Both the position numbers and the translations under genes were made by a program. Below, in pieces: positions 7,186-8,121 of a stretch of DNA of 8,121 nt. Source of the DNA: Thermoleophilia bacterium (GTDB lineage: Bacteria; Actinomycetota; Thermoleophilia; Gaiellales; Gaiellaceae). The stretch is from the NCBI GenBank assembly GCA_014534155.1, contig JACVSB010000067.1, positions 1-8,121 of the forward strand, given 5' to 3'. The notes below the pieces were generated by a model. The model saw nothing but the letters and a program-made list of their open reading frames with translations. It was not told the origin of the DNA and did not search any database. Position 1 is the stretch's first letter. Each line of letters begins with the position of its first letter.

Positions 7186-7774
7186 CGCGCGGCGCCCCGT
7201 CGCCGTCGCGCTGACCGGCGGCATCGGAGCCGGCAAGAGCGAGCTCCTCCGCGCTCTCGGCCGCCACGGCGCGGCGACGATCTCGAGCGACGAGATCGTC
7301 CACCGCCTCCTGCGCGAGGACGGGGCCGTCAAGGACGCCATCAGGGCGCGGTGGGGGGAGGCCGTGCTCACGGAAGACGGCGAGATCGACCGCGAGCGTG
7401 TCGGCGCAATCGTGTTCGCCGACCGGGACGAGCTGACCTGGCTGGAGCGGCTGCTGCATCCGCGCGTCGTCGCCGAGTACCTTCACTGGCGGGACGGGCT
7501 CGCGTGCCGGGCCGACCCGCCCGCGGTGTGCGTGACCGAGGTGCCGCTCCTGTACGAGGTCGGCGCCGACGGGCGCTTCGACGTCGTCGTTGCGGTCACG
7601 GCGTCGCCCGAGGTGCGCGCTTCCCGTCACATCCGCCCGGTCGTCGAGCGGGAGCGGCGCCTCCTCCCCGAGGAGGAGAAGCTTCGCCGCGCCGACTACA
7701 CCTTCGTGAACGACGGCTCGCGCGAGGACCTTGACGCCTTCGCGTCCGACCTCCTCGCGAAACTCGCGCGGTGA
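7184..7774 (+). CDS. coaE: Dephospho-CoA kinase (start codon not identifiable)
   Basis: CoaE phosphorylates the ribose 3' hydroxyl of dephospho-CoA with ATP, the last step of coenzyme A synthesis, in the cytoplasm. Seen: the P-loop LTGGIGAGKS beginning nine residues after the AGC codon at 7184, SSDEIVHRLL (substrate-site Asp region), LERLLHPRV, TEVPLLYE, and LPEEEKLRRADYTFVNDGS near the C-terminus. All are family landmarks in the right order, and about 196 residues is normal (206 in E. coli). The start is a problem: no ATG, GTG or TTG occurs in frame between 7007 and the P-loop. The nearest, GTG at 7004, would overlap rpsA by 182 nt. The left boundary given is where the frame resumes at the rpsA stop. 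Inserting one G after 7183 would create ATGA, ending rpsA with TGA and giving CoaE beginning MSARRPVAVALTGG. The stop overlaps the next gene's GTG as GTGA. Confidence 0.88.
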   Translation, partial: SARRPVAVALTGGIGAGKSELLRALGRHGAATISSDEIVHRLLREDGAVKDAIRARWGEAVLTEDGEIDRERVGAIVFADRDELTWLERLLHPRVVAEYLHWRDGLACRADPPAVCVTEVPLLYEVGADGRFDVVVAVTASPEVRASRHIRPVVERERRLLPEEEKLRRADYTFVNDGSREDLDAFASDLLAKLAR

Positions 7775-8121
7775 GGTACGCCCTCGTCGCCGTTACGGGC
7801 CTCGCCGCGCTCGTCGGCGCGACGCTGCACCTGGAGGCCTCGAAGCCGGCGTGGTACGCGAAGCACCGGTACCCGCTCTCCTACGCGCACGTGATCATCG
7901 GCCACGCCCGTAACTACGACCTCGATCCCGCTCTGCTCGCGGCCGTCATCTACCGCGAGAGCAAGTTCGACCCGGATGCGCGCTCACGGTCGGGGGCGAT
8001 CGGTCTCATGCAGCTCCTCCCCGACACGGCTCGGGGGATCGCGGTCCACACGGGCGGGGTCAAGTTCGTCGTCGACGACCTGCGCGACCCCGAGATCAAC
8101 GTGCGCTACGGCGCCTTCTAC
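7771..8121 (+). CDS. Lytic transglycosylase, SLT domain (partial, 3' end outside window)
   Basis: This is the first 117 residues of a peptidoglycan-cleaving lytic transglycosylase of the Slt/MltE-like family, which acts outside the membrane. A hydrophobic segment at residues 4-18 looks like a signal peptide or membrane anchor. The catalytic domain starts around 36: ALLAAVIYRESKFDP with Glu63 as the expected catalytic acid, then SGAIGLMQLLPDTA (74-87) with the GLMQ motif, and RDPEINVRYGAFY (105-117), the family's DPxxNIxxG motif. The GTG start at 7771 overlaps the coaE stop in a GTGA overlap. No Shine-Dalgarno is seen, so translation is probably coupled to coaE. The gene continues past the right edge, so total length and any extra domains are unknown. 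The family is clear from the catalytic and GLMQ motifs. Confidence 0.93.
   Translation, partial: MRYALVAVTGLAALVGATLHLEASKPAWYAKHRYPLSYAHVIIGHARNYDLDPALLAAVIYRESKFDPDARSRSGAIGLMQLLPDTARGIAVHTGGVKFVVDDLRDPEINVRYGAFY

Noticed and set aside
5869..7371. A 500-codon minus-strand open frame antisense to rpsA and coaE
   Set aside because: It is a shadow frame: Asp/Leu/Val/Arg-rich, motif-free, and opposite four intact S1 repeats.
1..8121. CRISPR arrays, tRNA or rRNA genes, insertion sequences, toxin-antitoxin or defence genes
   Set aside because: I saw no regularly spaced repeats, tRNA or rRNA signatures, transposase motifs or direct-repeat-flanked elements. The genes are ordinary housekeeping and transport genes plus one unassigned exported protein.

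Overview
The window is very GC-rich, fully coding DNA from a bacterial chromosome. Gene order (polA, then rpsA, coaE and a lytic transglycosylase gene), strong G/C bias at third codon positions, sparse Shine-Dalgarno sequences and the Actinobacteria-like PolA and S1 proteins suggest a high-GC actinobacterium. A deep lineage such as Thermoleophilia/Gaiellales is my best guess. That is inference from sequence character, not from a database match.

Layout. (1) Positions 1-2068, minus strand: a three-gene polar amino-acid ABC importer operon, transcribed as binding lipoprotein, permease, then ATPase. The ATPase runs off the left edge. (2) Positions 2069-2180: a 112-bp divergent intergenic region with a -10-like element for the transporter, two G+C-rich inverted repeats, and a -10-like element next to polA. 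(3) Positions 2181-4766, plus strand: DNA polymerase I with intact 5' nuclease and polymerase domains and an apparently dead proofreading domain. (4) Positions 4809-5867, minus strand: an unrecognised, membrane-anchored, probably extracytoplasmic beta-propeller-like protein, convergent with polA. (5) Positions 5896-8121, plus strand: rpsA (ribosomal protein S1, four S1 domains), coaE (dephospho-CoA kinase) and the start of a lytic transglycosylase gene, packed as a likely operon.

Regulation is compact. The two divergent junctions each hold one A/T-rich core (near 2099-2106 and 5878-5886) that reads as a -10-like element on both strands. polA and rpsA lack a usable Shine-Dalgarno and look leaderless or nearly so. 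Genes within operons are joined by 4-nt start/stop overlaps (permease/ATPase and coaE/transglycosylase).

The main anomaly is coaE. Its conserved N-terminus has no ATG, GTG or TTG in frame near the expected start, and one extra G after position 7183 would restore an ATGA overlap with rpsA. This may be a sequencing or assembly deletion, a real mutation, or an unusual initiation mechanism. I found no convincing mobile element, CRISPR array, tRNA, rRNA or new defence system. No stretch over 300 bases lacks a gene.
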